A stretch of DNA of 64,000 bases from contig NZ_WKKE01000004.1 in the NCBI RefSeq assembly GCF_009674775.1, forward strand, positions 186,001 to 250,000, read 5' to 3'. A program made the translations under genes and the position numbers. The notes beneath the pieces are model-generated. The model did no database searches and had not been told where the DNA came from. It saw only the letters and a program-made list of their open reading frames with translations. Below, piece after piece: positions 51,581 to 60,684 of this stretch (the first letter of the stretch is position 1; each line of letters begins with the position of its first letter). This DNA comes from Flavobacterium sp. LC2016-23. Its GTDB lineage: Bacteria > Bacteroidota > Bacteroidia > Flavobacteriales > Flavobacteriaceae.

Positions 51581-51616
51581 TTTTGTTTAACAAAATTTCA
51601 AAAAAATTAAACAAAA
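51581..51616. promoter_or_regulatory. shared operator TTTTGTTTAA-N16-TTAAACAAAA
   Basis: Both 10-base arms and the 26-bp offset are identical to the folE site at 32800-32835. The left arm is itself part of a local palindrome (AATTTTGTTTAACAAAATT). Confidence 0.8.
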
Positions 51617-51751
51617 TAAAATTTTAACTTTTTTTTACAATTTCACAACTGACTAAATTTTACTTACTTATAAAAAAAATTAAAGGAAGATCGTGATTAA
51701 ATATAGGCGTCAAAGAATAAAAATTTAGGAATTCTGCCATTAAGATTAATT

Positions 51752-51870
51752 CTATATGTCCGGGTTTTGTCGCCACTTATCCAGGAACTGCCGAGTGGGA
51801 GCACGTCCGGTAAGTGAAGGTGCCGAAGGGATAGTTTGATTACTTTCGGTTTGCTTTAGGAAAATATCAA
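51752..51870 (-). other. GC-richer segment with a short open frame, origin unknown
   Basis: The minus strand from ~51859 to TAG 51752-51754 is open and reads SNQTIPSAPSLTGRAPTRQF-like sequence ending DKWRQNPDI. The plus strand shows CACTTATCC/GGTAAGTG and CCGAA/TTCGG stems. The higher GC content differs from the flanks. It could be the tail of a lost gene or a structured RNA; neither is proven. Confidence 0.25.
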
Positions 51871-51895
51871 GGCTTCATAATTTACGTAACTCGTA

Positions 51896-52360
51896 CTACA
51901 AGAGAAAAGCAAGCTGCCCCAGGTGATAACACTGATGATTTACAATAGTTAGCATCGCTTTTAACTGGTGATACGATTTATCGCTCTCAATTATCCATTG
52001 TTTTTTATCTATCGAGGCAAATTTAAGATTCAGGTGTTCATTTAAGGCAAACCAATGCGATTTTACCTCTTTGACAGCTGGAAAATTCTGAGCACATTTG
52101 TCAGGACAGCACAAGAAAATTTTCTCATACTCGGGATACATTTTTTCTCCAAAATCAAAAAGGGGCATCAACAGATCATTACTGGCAATCAAATGCCCCA
52201 AAAGATAAAGTCCGCTGTTTCTTCCAAAAGCAACATCCTTTGTCAAATCTTCATCATTAAGCTTGCGAACAAGATCGCTGATTTTCCTGTTTTGTAAGAG
52301 CCACGCCTGATAAATAATGCTCCGTTCCATATTTCCCTCCGCTATTTTTGTCGTTTCCAT
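51896..52360 (-). CDS. DinB-superfamily protein
   Basis: The 154-residue four-helix-bundle protein contains the metal-ligand pattern of DinB/YfiT-like enzymes: LLGHLIASND (His ~56) and the C-terminal HQCYHLGQLAFL (H-x3-H-x-GQ). DinB-like proteins are metal-dependent thiol S-transferases or unknown enzymes. An internal ATG at residue 11 (MERSIIYQ) is an alternative start. It stands alone upstream of the fasciclin control region. Confidence 0.8.
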   Translation of the reverse strand: METTKIAEGNMERSIIYQAWLLQNRKISDLVRKLNDEDLTKDVAFGRNSGLYLLGHLIASNDLLMPLFDFGEKMYPEYEKIFLCCPDKCAQNFPAVKEVKSHWFALNEHLNLKFASIDKKQWIIESDKSYHQLKAMLTIVNHQCYHLGQLAFLL

Positions 52361-52467
52361 TAAATTATACTACTAGTGAAATTTTTAAGATGATCCTCTT
52401 TATGCAGTGAAGTAGTACACAAAAATAATTTCAATAAGGCTGCAAACAATTGATATAAAATAAAAAA

Positions 52468-52489
52468 GCACTTGATATATATCAAGTGC
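52468..52489 (-). terminator. terminator of the Crp-family gene (22-bp perfect palindrome)
   Basis: GCACTTGATATATATCAAGTGC; the minus strand continues into TTTTTTATTTTA. Confidence 0.8.
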
Positions 52490-52516
52490 CTCATTGGTTG
52501 GAATTGTATATCCAGA

Positions 52517-53095
52517 TTATTTTTTTGAATTCTGTTTTCTTATTCTGCTCAGCGTTTCGGGAGTCATTCCTAAGTAGGAGGCAATCATGTGCTGCGGAAC
52601 CCGTAAAGCAATTTGTGGCTGTTTCTCAATAAATCGAACATATTTTTCTTCTGCATTAAGGCTGATACTGTTATTGATACGATCCTGGCTTGCCACAAAA
52701 CTTCGTTCGATTATTAAATTAACCAAATCCTGAAATTGCGGTATGCTTTTCATAAGTCCAGCAAAATTTTCCTTACTGATTAATAACAAGCTACTATCTT
52801 CTATGGCATCAATATTAAAGCGGGATGGTGTGCCATTTAGAAGGCTTTCCCTGTCACCTATCCAGTAATTTTCAATGGCAAAGTTCAGAACATGCTCAGC
52901 AGAGCGGTCGTCTATACTATAGGTCCTCAAACAACCTTTGGTTATAAAAGCGTTATACCGCCAAATATCCCCCTCTTGCAACAGATACTGATTTCTTCTA
53001 AGTTTTCGTACCACGCAAACGTCCTCGATCATTTTTAGTTCCTGATCACTGAGTTCTATTTTACTTTGCAAGTATTGAGCAAAAATCTCAAACAT
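52517..53095 (-). CDS. Crp/Fnr-family transcriptional regulator
   Basis: The 192-residue protein has a cyclic-nucleotide-binding-like beta-roll (about 20-115; YLLQEGDIWRYNAFITKGCL) and a short winged HTH (VPQHMIASYLGMTPETLSRI, about 165-187). It lacks the Fnr cysteine cluster. This small Crp subtype is very common in Flavobacteria and often controls a neighbouring redox gene. The divergent and following genes here are a truncated exported protein and the OYE operon; a link is possible but not shown. Confidence 0.88.
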   Translation of the reverse strand: MFEIFAQYLQSKIELSDQELKMIEDVCVVRKLRRNQYLLQEGDIWRYNAFITKGCLRTYSIDDRSAEHVLNFAIENYWIGDRESLLNGTPSRFNIDAIEDSSLLLISKENFAGLMKSIPQFQDLVNLIIERSFVASQDRINNSISLNAEEKYVRFIEKQPQIALRVPQHMIASYLGMTPETLSRIRKQNSKK

Positions 53096-53306
53096 ATAAA
53101 TCTTAATTAAAATGAAGTTTAATTACAACCGTAAAGATAAAACAATAACTAAATGAATTTACTTTTAAAAATGGCATCGTATTCGAATGACTCATTAAAC
53201 GAATTTTAGTTTTTAAGTAATTCGACAAAAATCGTGCTTCTCATCAGTAAATCCTGAAATTATTTATAAATCTTATTTCTTTGTTTTCGATGCTTTTATT
53301 ATTAAA

Positions 53307-53417
53307 TCACACGTTTTTACTGATTTGTTCCTGTGCAAAGGTACTTTGAGTAATAACAGAACTTAAAGCCAGGACCGCAATTGCAGCTAAGCCTTTTAAC
53401 GATTTAAATATTTTCAT
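53307..53417 (-). pseudogene. truncated exported protein (signal peptide only)
   Basis: ATG 53415-53417 opens a textbook signal peptide (KSLKGLAAIAVLALSSV ... TFAQEQ) but stops after 36 residues at TGA 53307-53309. Nothing after the stop continues the protein in a way I can recognise. It is probably a remnant of an exported-protein gene cut short by deletion. Confidence 0.5.
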
Positions 53418-53582
53418 GTCTTTATTTTTTAATTTTTATTTGTCATTTTTGACGATACAAAGTTGCAAATCCTACATCATTACACATTAGGCATATATTC
53501 CTGATATGTTAACCATTTTTCCTAATCTTATTTTTTTACAGAAACGGGCAACAATTTATGTTACTTAACTTTCCTAAATAAA

Positions 53583-53609
53583 AAAACTCTTAAATAGCTT
53601 AAGAGTTTT
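53583..53609 (-). terminator. terminator of the OYE gene
   Basis: AAAACTCTTAA, loop ATAGC, TTAAGAGTTTT: perfect 11-bp stem, minus strand followed by a T run. Confidence 0.85.
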
Positions 53610-53636
53610 ACTTCGTTTTAATAAATATGATAATAC

Positions 53637-54731
53637 TTAATTTTCCTTGAATGTCTCGTAATCAGTGTAACCTTCAACACCACCAGTATATAAAAGATCC
53701 GTGTTAGGAAGAGATAGTGCAGCTCCAGTACGATACCTTTCTACTAAATCAGGGTTAGCAATAAACGGCAAACCAAACGCAATAAGATCAGCATTGCCTG
53801 AGCGTAAAAGTTTTTCTCCTTTTTCTGAATCAAGTCCACCGCCAATCATAAGAGTGCCATTGTATAATGGTCGAAAATAAGAAGCGACATCCTGAAATGC
53901 TTCTGCCGGAGTATCGGCAACCGATTCCATAGGTCCTAAAACATGAAGATAAGCAAGATCAAATTGATTGAGCGCCTGTGCTAAATAACGAAAAGTGGGC
54001 TCAGTATCCGCATTAGGTTTTAACGTTCCGGAACTTGTGGCAGGACTAATTTTCAATCCTACTCTTCCTTTTCCCCAAACGCTGGTTACAGCTTCCAGAA
54101 GTTCGATTACAAAACGGCTTCTGTTTTCTGCAGATCCGCCATAAGAATCTGTTCGTTTATTAGTCTCCGAACTCAAAAATTCAGGAAACAGATACACATG
54201 AGCTCCGTGAATTTCTACTCCGTCAAAACCTGCCTTTTTTGCATTAAGGCTTGCGGTGCGAAAATCTTCAATAATGCCTTTAATGTCCTCAACTGTCATT
54301 TCGAGCGGTACAAGAGTATCTTTAAACCCGTCAGGTGTATATGTTTGCTCATTTGGATTAATAGCAGAAGGTCCAAGAGGCAGTTTCCCGTTCAGATGAT
54401 CCGGATGACTAACAGAGCCCACATGCGAAATCTGAAGAAATATTTTACCTCCCGCATCATGTACCGCATCAACAACATTACTCCAGGCTTTGGTTTGGTT
54501 ATCAGTGTAAATACCGGGTACATTAATATATCCAATAGCATCCGGGCTTACCCAGCATCCTTCTGTAATAATAAGACCTGCCGATGCGCGTTGTTTATAA
54601 TAAGTTGCCATTAGGTCAGTGGCCATAAGTTCAGGATTGGTGGCACGCCCTCTTGTCATTGGTGCCATCACAATACGATTTTTTAAAGTAAGGTCTCCCA
54701 ATTTGTATTCAGAAAATAATTTATCGTTCAT
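53637..54731 (-). CDS. Old Yellow Enzyme-family alkene reductase
   Basis: The 364-residue TIM-barrel flavoprotein shows LKNRIVMAPMTRGRA at the N-terminus, the substrate-binding pair in VEIHGAHVYLFPEFLS (H-x-x-H; many homologues have H-x-x-N) and the FMN phosphate region MIGGGLDSEKGEKLL. These enzymes reduce activated C=C bonds with NAD(P)H. It follows an NTF2-like and an ABM-type gene in the same direction, a typical stress or xenobiotic cassette. Start ATG 54731 is well supported by KLFSEYKLGDLTLKNR. Confidence 0.92.
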   Translation of the reverse strand: MNDKLFSEYKLGDLTLKNRIVMAPMTRGRATNPELMATDLMATYYKQRASAGLIITEGCWVSPDAIGYINVPGIYTDNQTKAWSNVVDAVHDAGGKIFLQISHVGSVSHPDHLNGKLPLGPSAINPNEQTYTPDGFKDTLVPLEMTVEDIKGIIEDFRTASLNAKKAGFDGVEIHGAHVYLFPEFLSSETNKRTDSYGGSAENRSRFVIELLEAVTSVWGKGRVGLKISPATSSGTLKPNADTEPTFRYLAQALNQFDLAYLHVLGPMESVADTPAEAFQDVASYFRPLYNGTLMIGGGLDSEKGEKLLRSGNADLIAFGLPFIANPDLVERYRTGAALSLPNTDLLYTGGVEGYTDYETFKEN

Positions 54732-54927
54732 TGTTGTGTGTTTTATGTTAAAAAATAATAGTATTTTGATATGTTCATAAGAGAGTCAAATTCTATAATA
54801 AGAGCATTATTAACCTGTTCCGATTTAATTTTGAAATACAAAATTTAAAATCCGGGTTGGTTTTAAAAACATGCTTTTTGTGTTTATAGTAGAAATTTAA
54901 ACTGACTAAATAAAAAGTATCATTTAG

Positions 54928-55353
54928 TTATTCAAAGGGCAGATAAGTTGCCGCTTCAGGGAAGAAGCTTTTTGCAACCTCTGCCATGTTCAAAGCTTCT
55001 CGAAGCAATTTAATTTTTCCCTTATCGGCCACTAATCTGCCCATATAGGACTGATCGTAGGGAAGTCCTGTCTTTCCGTTGGTACAATGAACATCATATT
55101 CTCCAAATACCTGATCTGGTGTATCAATAAGAATTTGAACATTTTCAAATTTAAAACCAGGAAACATATTCGGAAGATTTTGCAGAAATTCTAGTATGAC
55201 ATTTTTACCTTGCATCTGCCATGGCATTCCCAGACTTTTAAGATATGGAAGTTCAATAGTAGCATCATCTGCAAATAATTCTATTACTGTATCTGGATTG
55301 TTGATATTTTCAAGATAACTGACAAGCAGTTCTTTAGGTGTTTTAGTACTCAT
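54928..55353 (-). CDS. NTF2-like / SnoaL-type protein
   Basis: The 141-residue single domain has the NTF2-like cone fold: ELLVSYLENINNPDTVIELF at the N-terminus, then DDATIELPYL and GKIKLLREALNMAEV. Related proteins are isomerases, dehydratases or of unknown function. No signal peptide. It lies 196 bp upstream of the OYE gene and 76 bp after the ABM gene, probably one transcription unit. The substrate is unknown. Confidence 0.78.
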   Translation of the reverse strand: MSTKTPKELLVSYLENINNPDTVIELFADDATIELPYLKSLGMPWQMQGKNVILEFLQNLPNMFPGFKFENVQILIDTPDQVFGEYDVHCTNGKTGLPYDQSYMGRLVADKGKIKLLREALNMAEVAKSFFPEAATYLPFE

Positions 55354-55429
55354 TTTTATCTAATTTAAGCAGGTTGAATATTGTATTTCCTTTTGCAATT
55401 ACCGTAAACTGCGAAAAAGTTTCTTCCAA

Positions 55430-55852
55430 TTATTTTTTAGTCAAGTGTCCAAATGAAGTATAAGCCTCCGGAGAGCGCTCAACATTCATTTGCTTTAAAA
55501 CTTTCTCAAACTCGACAGCATATGTCTTTTTCATCTGAACATTGATGAAATGGGATACAGTATCATTCCATGTTTCATAAACAAGAAATTCTTCGGGTTT
55601 ACGTATAGCCTGATGCAGATCTGCGGCAACAAAATTCTGTTCATGGCTAATGGTGTCGAAAAGTTTAATTAATACATTCTTAAATCCTTCGGCATTTTCC
55701 GGAGTGGTTTTAAATTTTATGCACAAAACAAGCGGTGTGCTGTTTTTATCCTGAATCAGTGTTGATTGTTGTGCATGCACGCTTATTTGCGTTGTCAAAA
55801 TTATTATAGCTGTAAAAGCCAATTTTTTAATTTTATCGGAGTAAGTCTTCAT
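55430..55852 (-). CDS. exported ABM-type monooxygenase
   Basis: A signal peptide (about 1-27, ISVHAQ) precedes an antibiotic-biosynthesis-monooxygenase domain: LVLCIKFKTTPENAEGFKNV, EQNFVAADLHQ, FLVYETWND. Most ABM proteins act as quinol monooxygenases or heme enzymes in the cytoplasm; the exported form here suggests a periplasmic role. First gene of the group with the NTF2-like and OYE genes. Confidence 0.78.
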   Translation of the reverse strand: MKTYSDKIKKLAFTAIIILTTQISVHAQQSTLIQDKNSTPLVLCIKFKTTPENAEGFKNVLIKLFDTISHEQNFVAADLHQAIRKPEEFLVYETWNDTVSHFINVQMKKTYAVEFEKVLKQMNVERSPEAYTSFGHLTKK

Positions 55853-55989
55853 TTATTTAAATTTTAATTGAAGTACAAAATTAGGCCGGGATATTGATAT
55901 CGATATTGACATATAATAAGAAATCAATTGACAAATCTCAAGCACATCAATCTAGTTTTTATGGTATGGGAAGAATAGTGAACGATTCC

Positions 55990-56122
55990 GAAAAAGATGC
56001 TAAGCTTAAAATATACTGTCTGCAGAATAATATACTTTGGGTAACAATGGCCTTTTGTATTGATGAGTTTAAGAATTTGAAAAAGGCAAAGTTAAAACGT
56101 AGCTTTAGATGCGACAGAACCC
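55990..56122 (-). mobile_element. IS6-family remnant with intact terminal sequence
   Basis: AGATGCGACAGAACCC (56107-56122) is identical to the end at 29703-29718. On the minus strand 58 bp inward lies ATC-NTKGHCYPKYIILQTVYFKL (start codon decayed to ATC, split here for length). Homology stops after ~25 codons. A longer plus-strand ORF over this segment is spurious. Confidence 0.8.
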
Positions 56123-56362
56123 AAAATCTCGTGAACGCCTTATTTATTTTCAATAAAGAAATTTTCTCTAAAATAATTTTGATTTTAAAAAACTGAATAA
56201 AGTTAAGTTTTAGCTTTTTTAACATTTTACTTTCAGTGCGTAAGCAAACCGAAATTTGTAATTACAAAAATGCAGCTTCACTTTTCCTCTACTTTTTGTT
56301 TGCATTTATACTGTTATAAAACTACTGTTTGCATTGTATAACCACCACTCTAAAGGAAAACA

Positions 56363-57457
56363 TCAAAACCGTCTCAGCCAAAAAGGAGCTGTTTTCCACC
56401 TGGTTTCTGCCTGATAAAAAATACTTTTGTGTTTTAGGTAATGGTGCCAAATGTGCTCTGTTTGTTCTGTATGTATTTTTTGAAGTGTTTCAGTAAACCC
56501 ATGCTTTAATAGTAAAGTTTGCAGTTGCATAGCACTCGCCATTGCATTGTACATCCCTTGCGAAGATAATGGGTCAAAACTTAGTGCTGCATCCCCTAAA
56601 GCAACCCATTGCTGCCCGGCTACTTGTTTTAATTTAGTTGAATTAGCGGCAACCGGACCTTTAAAAACAATAGCATCTTCATGTTCGTTTAGTAAAGACA
56701 AAATAACAGGATTTTCTTTTGCCAATTCCAAAAATGAGGCAGTCGTTTTTAACTCATTTTTAGCTACTAAATCAGCATCGGTATGAAAAGCGACCACCCG
56801 TTTGTCACCAGGAATGACAGCACTGTACCACCACCCGTTTTCACTGGCAGAAATGGTACTCATGGTATTTGTTCTGCAATTCGGCAGAGTAACCCAACAA
56901 GCGACCAATTTATCTTCCAATTGTCGTTTAATGCCCAAGCTCTTTGCAAAATGAGCCTGACGCCCACTAGCGTCAATAACAAAAGAAGCTGAAATTGTAG
57001 CAATTGATAATGGGCTGGCACTAGCTCTTAGTTGCACCTGCCAACGAGAATTTTCATAAGAACTACTATGCAGTTTGGAACCCCACAAACAATGTACACC
57101 TCTAGTTTCTGCAACCCTTCTCAAATAGGCTTCAAAAGCCTGGCGGTCCAAATTTTTAACGAACCCATCAGGGTTTCTTAAATCGTCTACTAAATGCACC
57201 TGGTCGCTTCCCCAATAGGACTGCATACCGACACTTTTCCGGTACAAAGTGCCTGCCTGGTTTTCCAAACCCTCCAATAAATCCAATTGTTTTAGAATGC
57301 GTTGCGAAGCAGGGGCCAGAGATTCTCCAATGCGCTCGGCAGGTTCAGGAAGTTTATCAACTAATGTTACATGATAGCTATCTATCAAAGAAATGGCGGC
57401 AATGCAACCTGCAATGCCGCCACCTATAATTAATATATCTGTTTTTCCTGTTGCCAA
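56363..57457 (-). CDS. LodB-type FAD-dependent maturation oxidoreductase
   Basis: The 364-residue flavoprotein has the Rossmann motif IIGGGIAGCIAAISL, RIGESLAPASQRIL and the C-terminal GDAALSFDPLSSQGMYNA, as in tryptophan-halogenase-like and LodB/GoxB proteins. LodB is needed to form the cysteine tryptophylquinone cofactor of its partner oxidase. It starts 2 bp after the stop of the LodA-like gene, the standard arrangement. Role as maturase inferred from this pairing. Confidence 0.85.
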   Translation of the reverse strand: MATGKTDILIIGGGIAGCIAAISLIDSYHVTLVDKLPEPAERIGESLAPASQRILKQLDLLEGLENQAGTLYRKSVGMQSYWGSDQVHLVDDLRNPDGFVKNLDRQAFEAYLRRVAETRGVHCLWGSKLHSSSYENSRWQVQLRASASPLSIATISASFVIDASGRQAHFAKSLGIKRQLEDKLVACWVTLPNCRTNTMSTISASENGWWYSAVIPGDKRVVAFHTDADLVAKNELKTTASFLELAKENPVILSLLNEHEDAIVFKGPVAANSTKLKQVAGQQWVALGDAALSFDPLSSQGMYNAMASAMQLQTLLLKHGFTETLQKIHTEQTEHIWHHYLKHKSIFYQAETRWKTAPFWLRRF

Positions 57458-57459
57458 AT

Positions 57460-60400
57460 CTAATATTTTTTTGGAATAAAACGCTGGAAACGAACCAACT
57501 GTTCAGGAACGCCCACCTCTTTTCGAGGTTGTCTGGAATGCGGAACAGTTCTTGTTTTGGTGAATTTATGTGCTTTAGAAGCTAATAAATCAACTAGTTT
57601 TTGAACTTCACTTGTTAAAGCTTCATCCTGAACCAATTCGTCCTGAACCAATTCTAACAGTTGCTCACGAGTGCTTTCGATTACCACTTGTTCAGTAAAC
57701 AAACCTTCGTTAGACAAATGTTCCAAAGTAGTATATAATAAAGATTCTTCTTTCTTATCCAAGTGCTTGTTGTCATTTAAGATTTTTCTTAATCGAATTT
57801 CTGTCTCTTGTAACAACAGTTGGTTTTGTTCCTCATTAGGAATTACACCAATTTGCATTTCTGGTGGGAAATTAGGATTATCAGACACCCCCGGACGCGG
57901 CTGCACAATCGCTAACTTGTCAAAATACTTCACCATTGCATTAATCTGATTGGTTTGTGTTGGTGCTTCTCCATCTAAAGGCAAATCATCCAGCCAAAAA
58001 TAACGATATGCAAAAGCTTCTCTGCGGGTTTCTTCATCTAAGTTAGGATCTAAAGTTTCTTTGTAACGTTCTTCACTCAAAATATTATTAGGAACTCTGG
58101 CAGGCCAAAATGTTGGCAGATAAGGATCGTATGCCGTCGTATAACCATCTCTGCAGCTTGACGTATCAGTTTGCCAGGGAATAGCCATCCATCTTGTCAC
58201 ACCACCTGGTACCTGACCCCCTAATAGAGGACCGGCAGGTAAGGTCAAAACATCACTATTCATAGTAGAACCATAATAATGGTAATCGGTTTTTGGTGTT
58301 TTAGGAGCGTGTTTCAATCGGAAAGGAGCCATATACATACCGGAAGTTCGCATAGGCCAAGTCATTTCACAACCCGGATGAAAAGCATCTGCCAGGCAGA
58401 AATCCATGGCAGCTTTGGTTAGCATGTCGGGTTGTTCAGCAATAGGATAATCATCAATTTTTTTAACAGGTGGAATATAAGGACAGCCTGTTTTATCAAC
58501 AAAATCAGCATCAAAATCACCTTCGACCCATTGATCTAAAAACTGCAATTGCAAATGCGATAAGGTGGAATGCTGACGCACAGAACCTAGTGTTGGAATG
58601 GCAACTGCATCGCCATATAACCAAGGCCATAGCTGCGGAGCTTCAGCACCAGATTGATCAAACCTACGGAAATTATTGGAAATAGTACGACGCATTTCTA
58701 AGTTGGCAGAAGACGGATCATTTAGTTTTTTTACCCATGCTACACTGGTATAATTAAATTGTCCACCCCATCCAAAAGCAGCTGCAAATCCTGCATTTAC
58801 CCATTGTAAATTGGTCATTCTTTCAAAAATAGGCAAGATATCTTTACAGAAAGAAGGTCTTGCAGGTCTTACTAACATTCCTGATTCTACAGCAACACTG
58901 CGCATTAAATCCCACATAGTACGCACCGATTTTTGCATAGGAGCATAATCTGGCGGAGCGCAAATCACCCAGGCAGGATCTACATTAAGAGTCACTCCTT
59001 CATATTCTACTGTGGCGGTAACAGGGCCATCTGACATATCATCGTACCAACCTTCATTGTTGGCAAAGGTAATGGCTCTGTCTCCATTGATGTTTTTCGA
59101 TTTACCGTGACCACCCAGCATTACTAAACGTCCTTTTTCGTCGGTGTGCATTTCTCCTAAATAAACCGATTTGCCCATGAATTTTCCCATGAATTTTTTT
59201 CCTTCAGTGATATTAGGTTTTGAAATACTTTCTCCCCCGCCATCAATCAATAACTGGCTGCGGTCTCTTACATCAATATTTCTTAATAAAGAAGGAGGAA
59301 CATTAGGAGCGGTTGCATCCGGAATATCTAAGGCAATTTGAAATTGATACCAAGATGATTTTTGATTGGCCAAATGCGAATGCCAAGTAATTTTAGCATT
59401 ATCCATAGTTAACTCCTTAATAGCTTTTCCAGCAGCATTGAAACCATAAATTCGAAATTGTGCGGCCTGACGTTTTATCGCTCCAGTTTTATCACGATAA
59501 GCATAAACATCCTCTTTTGCTTCTGGTTCATCTACTAAAGGGCCTATAAAATACTCTTCTTCACTATTTCCCACGCGCATCACACCAATAGGGGGATAAA
59601 TACCGGCTCTAACAATACAATTACTATCCTCGTCTGTATTGCCCCTAAAATGTGGATTTATGGCATTAGGTTCTTGTAGCTGTTGTCCATTGGCTTGATG
59701 CCTTGCTTCAGCACTAGCAGCATAAACTGTTTTACGAGCCTCTGCAATTGAGCCTATAGGTTTATGAGCTTCTAAAGTTCTCCAAATATTGAAGGAAAGA
59801 TTGCTTCCAAATTCAGACTGACCAATCGCAGTTACATCTTGTTGAGGTAAATGCAACCTTGCAATACAGATGTACGGACTTTCCTCTGTACTCCAAACTG
59901 CCTGTGCATCATTAAGGGGCATGGTTGCTTCGTTCGTACGCAATTGGATTTCAAATCTGAAAGTAGCAGCTCCATTGCGTAAACGTCTTTCTAAATCCAA
60001 TCGTAAATAATTATCATCATCAAAAGGTGCCCCTTTATAAATATCATCTGGAACCAAACGATACTTAACAATTTGATTTTCTCCCAGTTGAAAAGGCAAA
60101 ATAGCCCAATAACCAGTACTTAACACACTCGCTTCTTCTTTCTGCATAGCTTGTAAAATACTAGCTAATTCAGGATGTTTGTTGATATAAGCATCATAAT
60201 CCCTATCAATAACACCTGCAGTAGTAAACGTACACATTTGTTGTGCATCACGAGCAAAAAAGCGATCGATATTCTGAAAAATGAAATCGGCGGTAGGACC
60301 TTCCCCAAAAAGCTTTGGTCCTTCCACTCCAAACAATTTTAAACCCACTCCAATAGTCGAATGTAAGTCAGGTGAAGTAGTTCCTGTGTCACTGGAGAAA

Positions 60401-60678
60401 CGAACAGCACACTCATAAAGAGAGCCGGCAAAAATACCTTTTTTGAATTTTTCAGGAATATCCTCATTGATTACGAATTGTCCATAAGTGATACCATGTT
60501 GTTTTCTAAAAACAGCACGTTCGGCCGGGTTTTGCCCTTTTTCGATTCGGGTTTTTTGACCCATTTCTACAAACATCTCTTTAAGACGCTGTGTCACCAT
60601 TTCAGTACTGCCACTACTGTCCCAACATTTTACGTTGTTTGCAGTAGGTTTTTCAATGATTCGTTTTTTGTTGTCCAT
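57460..60678 (-). CDS. catalase-like domain fused to a LodA/GoxA quinoprotein oxidase
   Basis: The 1072-residue protein is a fusion. Residues ~25-345 resemble heme catalase-related proteins: distal His61 in FRKQHGITYGQF, VRFSS, DFIFQNIDRFF with the conserved Asn136, and a proximal ARKTVY motif (R-x3-Y). Residues ~355-960 are a LodA-like amino-acid oxidase (AGIYPPIGVMRVGN, MLGGHGKS, WVNAGFAAAFGWGG). The CTQ cofactor residues are C770 (HPGCEMTW) and W835 (IPWQTD), 65 apart exactly as C516 and W581 in Marinomonas LodA. LodA oxidises an amino acid and releases H2O2 and ammonia. The catalase-like part may destroy the peroxide. A helical tail (960-1072) follows. No signal peptide is visible. Confidence 0.85.
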   Translation of the reverse strand: MDNKKRIIEKPTANNVKCWDSSGSTEMVTQRLKEMFVEMGQKTRIEKGQNPAERAVFRKQHGITYGQFVINEDIPEKFKKGIFAGSLYECAVRFSSDTGTTSPDLHSTIGVGLKLFGVEGPKLFGEGPTADFIFQNIDRFFARDAQQMCTFTTAGVIDRDYDAYINKHPELASILQAMQKEEASVLSTGYWAILPFQLGENQIVKYRLVPDDIYKGAPFDDDNYLRLDLERRLRNGAATFRFEIQLRTNEATMPLNDAQAVWSTEESPYICIARLHLPQQDVTAIGQSEFGSNLSFNIWRTLEAHKPIGSIAEARKTVYAASAEARHQANGQQLQEPNAINPHFRGNTDEDSNCIVRAGIYPPIGVMRVGNSEEEYFIGPLVDEPEAKEDVYAYRDKTGAIKRQAAQFRIYGFNAAGKAIKELTMDNAKITWHSHLANQKSSWYQFQIALDIPDATAPNVPPSLLRNIDVRDRSQLLIDGGGESISKPNITEGKKFMGKFMGKSVYLGEMHTDEKGRLVMLGGHGKSKNINGDRAITFANNEGWYDDMSDGPVTATVEYEGVTLNVDPAWVICAPPDYAPMQKSVRTMWDLMRSVAVESGMLVRPARPSFCKDILPIFERMTNLQWVNAGFAAAFGWGGQFNYTSVAWVKKLNDPSSANLEMRRTISNNFRRFDQSGAEAPQLWPWLYGDAVAIPTLGSVRQHSTLSHLQLQFLDQWVEGDFDADFVDKTGCPYIPPVKKIDDYPIAEQPDMLTKAAMDFCLADAFHPGCEMTWPMRTSGMYMAPFRLKHAPKTPKTDYHYYGSTMNSDVLTLPAGPLLGGQVPGGVTRWMAIPWQTDTSSCRDGYTTAYDPYLPTFWPARVPNNILSEERYKETLDPNLDEETRREAFAYRYFWLDDLPLDGEAPTQTNQINAMVKYFDKLAIVQPRPGVSDNPNFPPEMQIGVIPNEEQNQLLLQETEIRLRKILNDNKHLDKKEESLLYTTLEHLSNEGLFTEQVVIESTREQLLELVQDELVQDEALTSEVQKLVDLLASKAHKFTKTRTVPHSRQPRKEVGVPEQLVRFQRFIPKKY

Positions 60679-60684
60679 ATTTAG

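Noticed and set aside
55894..56196. 100-codon plus-strand ORF and the 88-codon minus-strand ORF over it
   Set aside because: The segment contains an IS6 terminal sequence and transposase start in another frame; neither ORF shows protein features.
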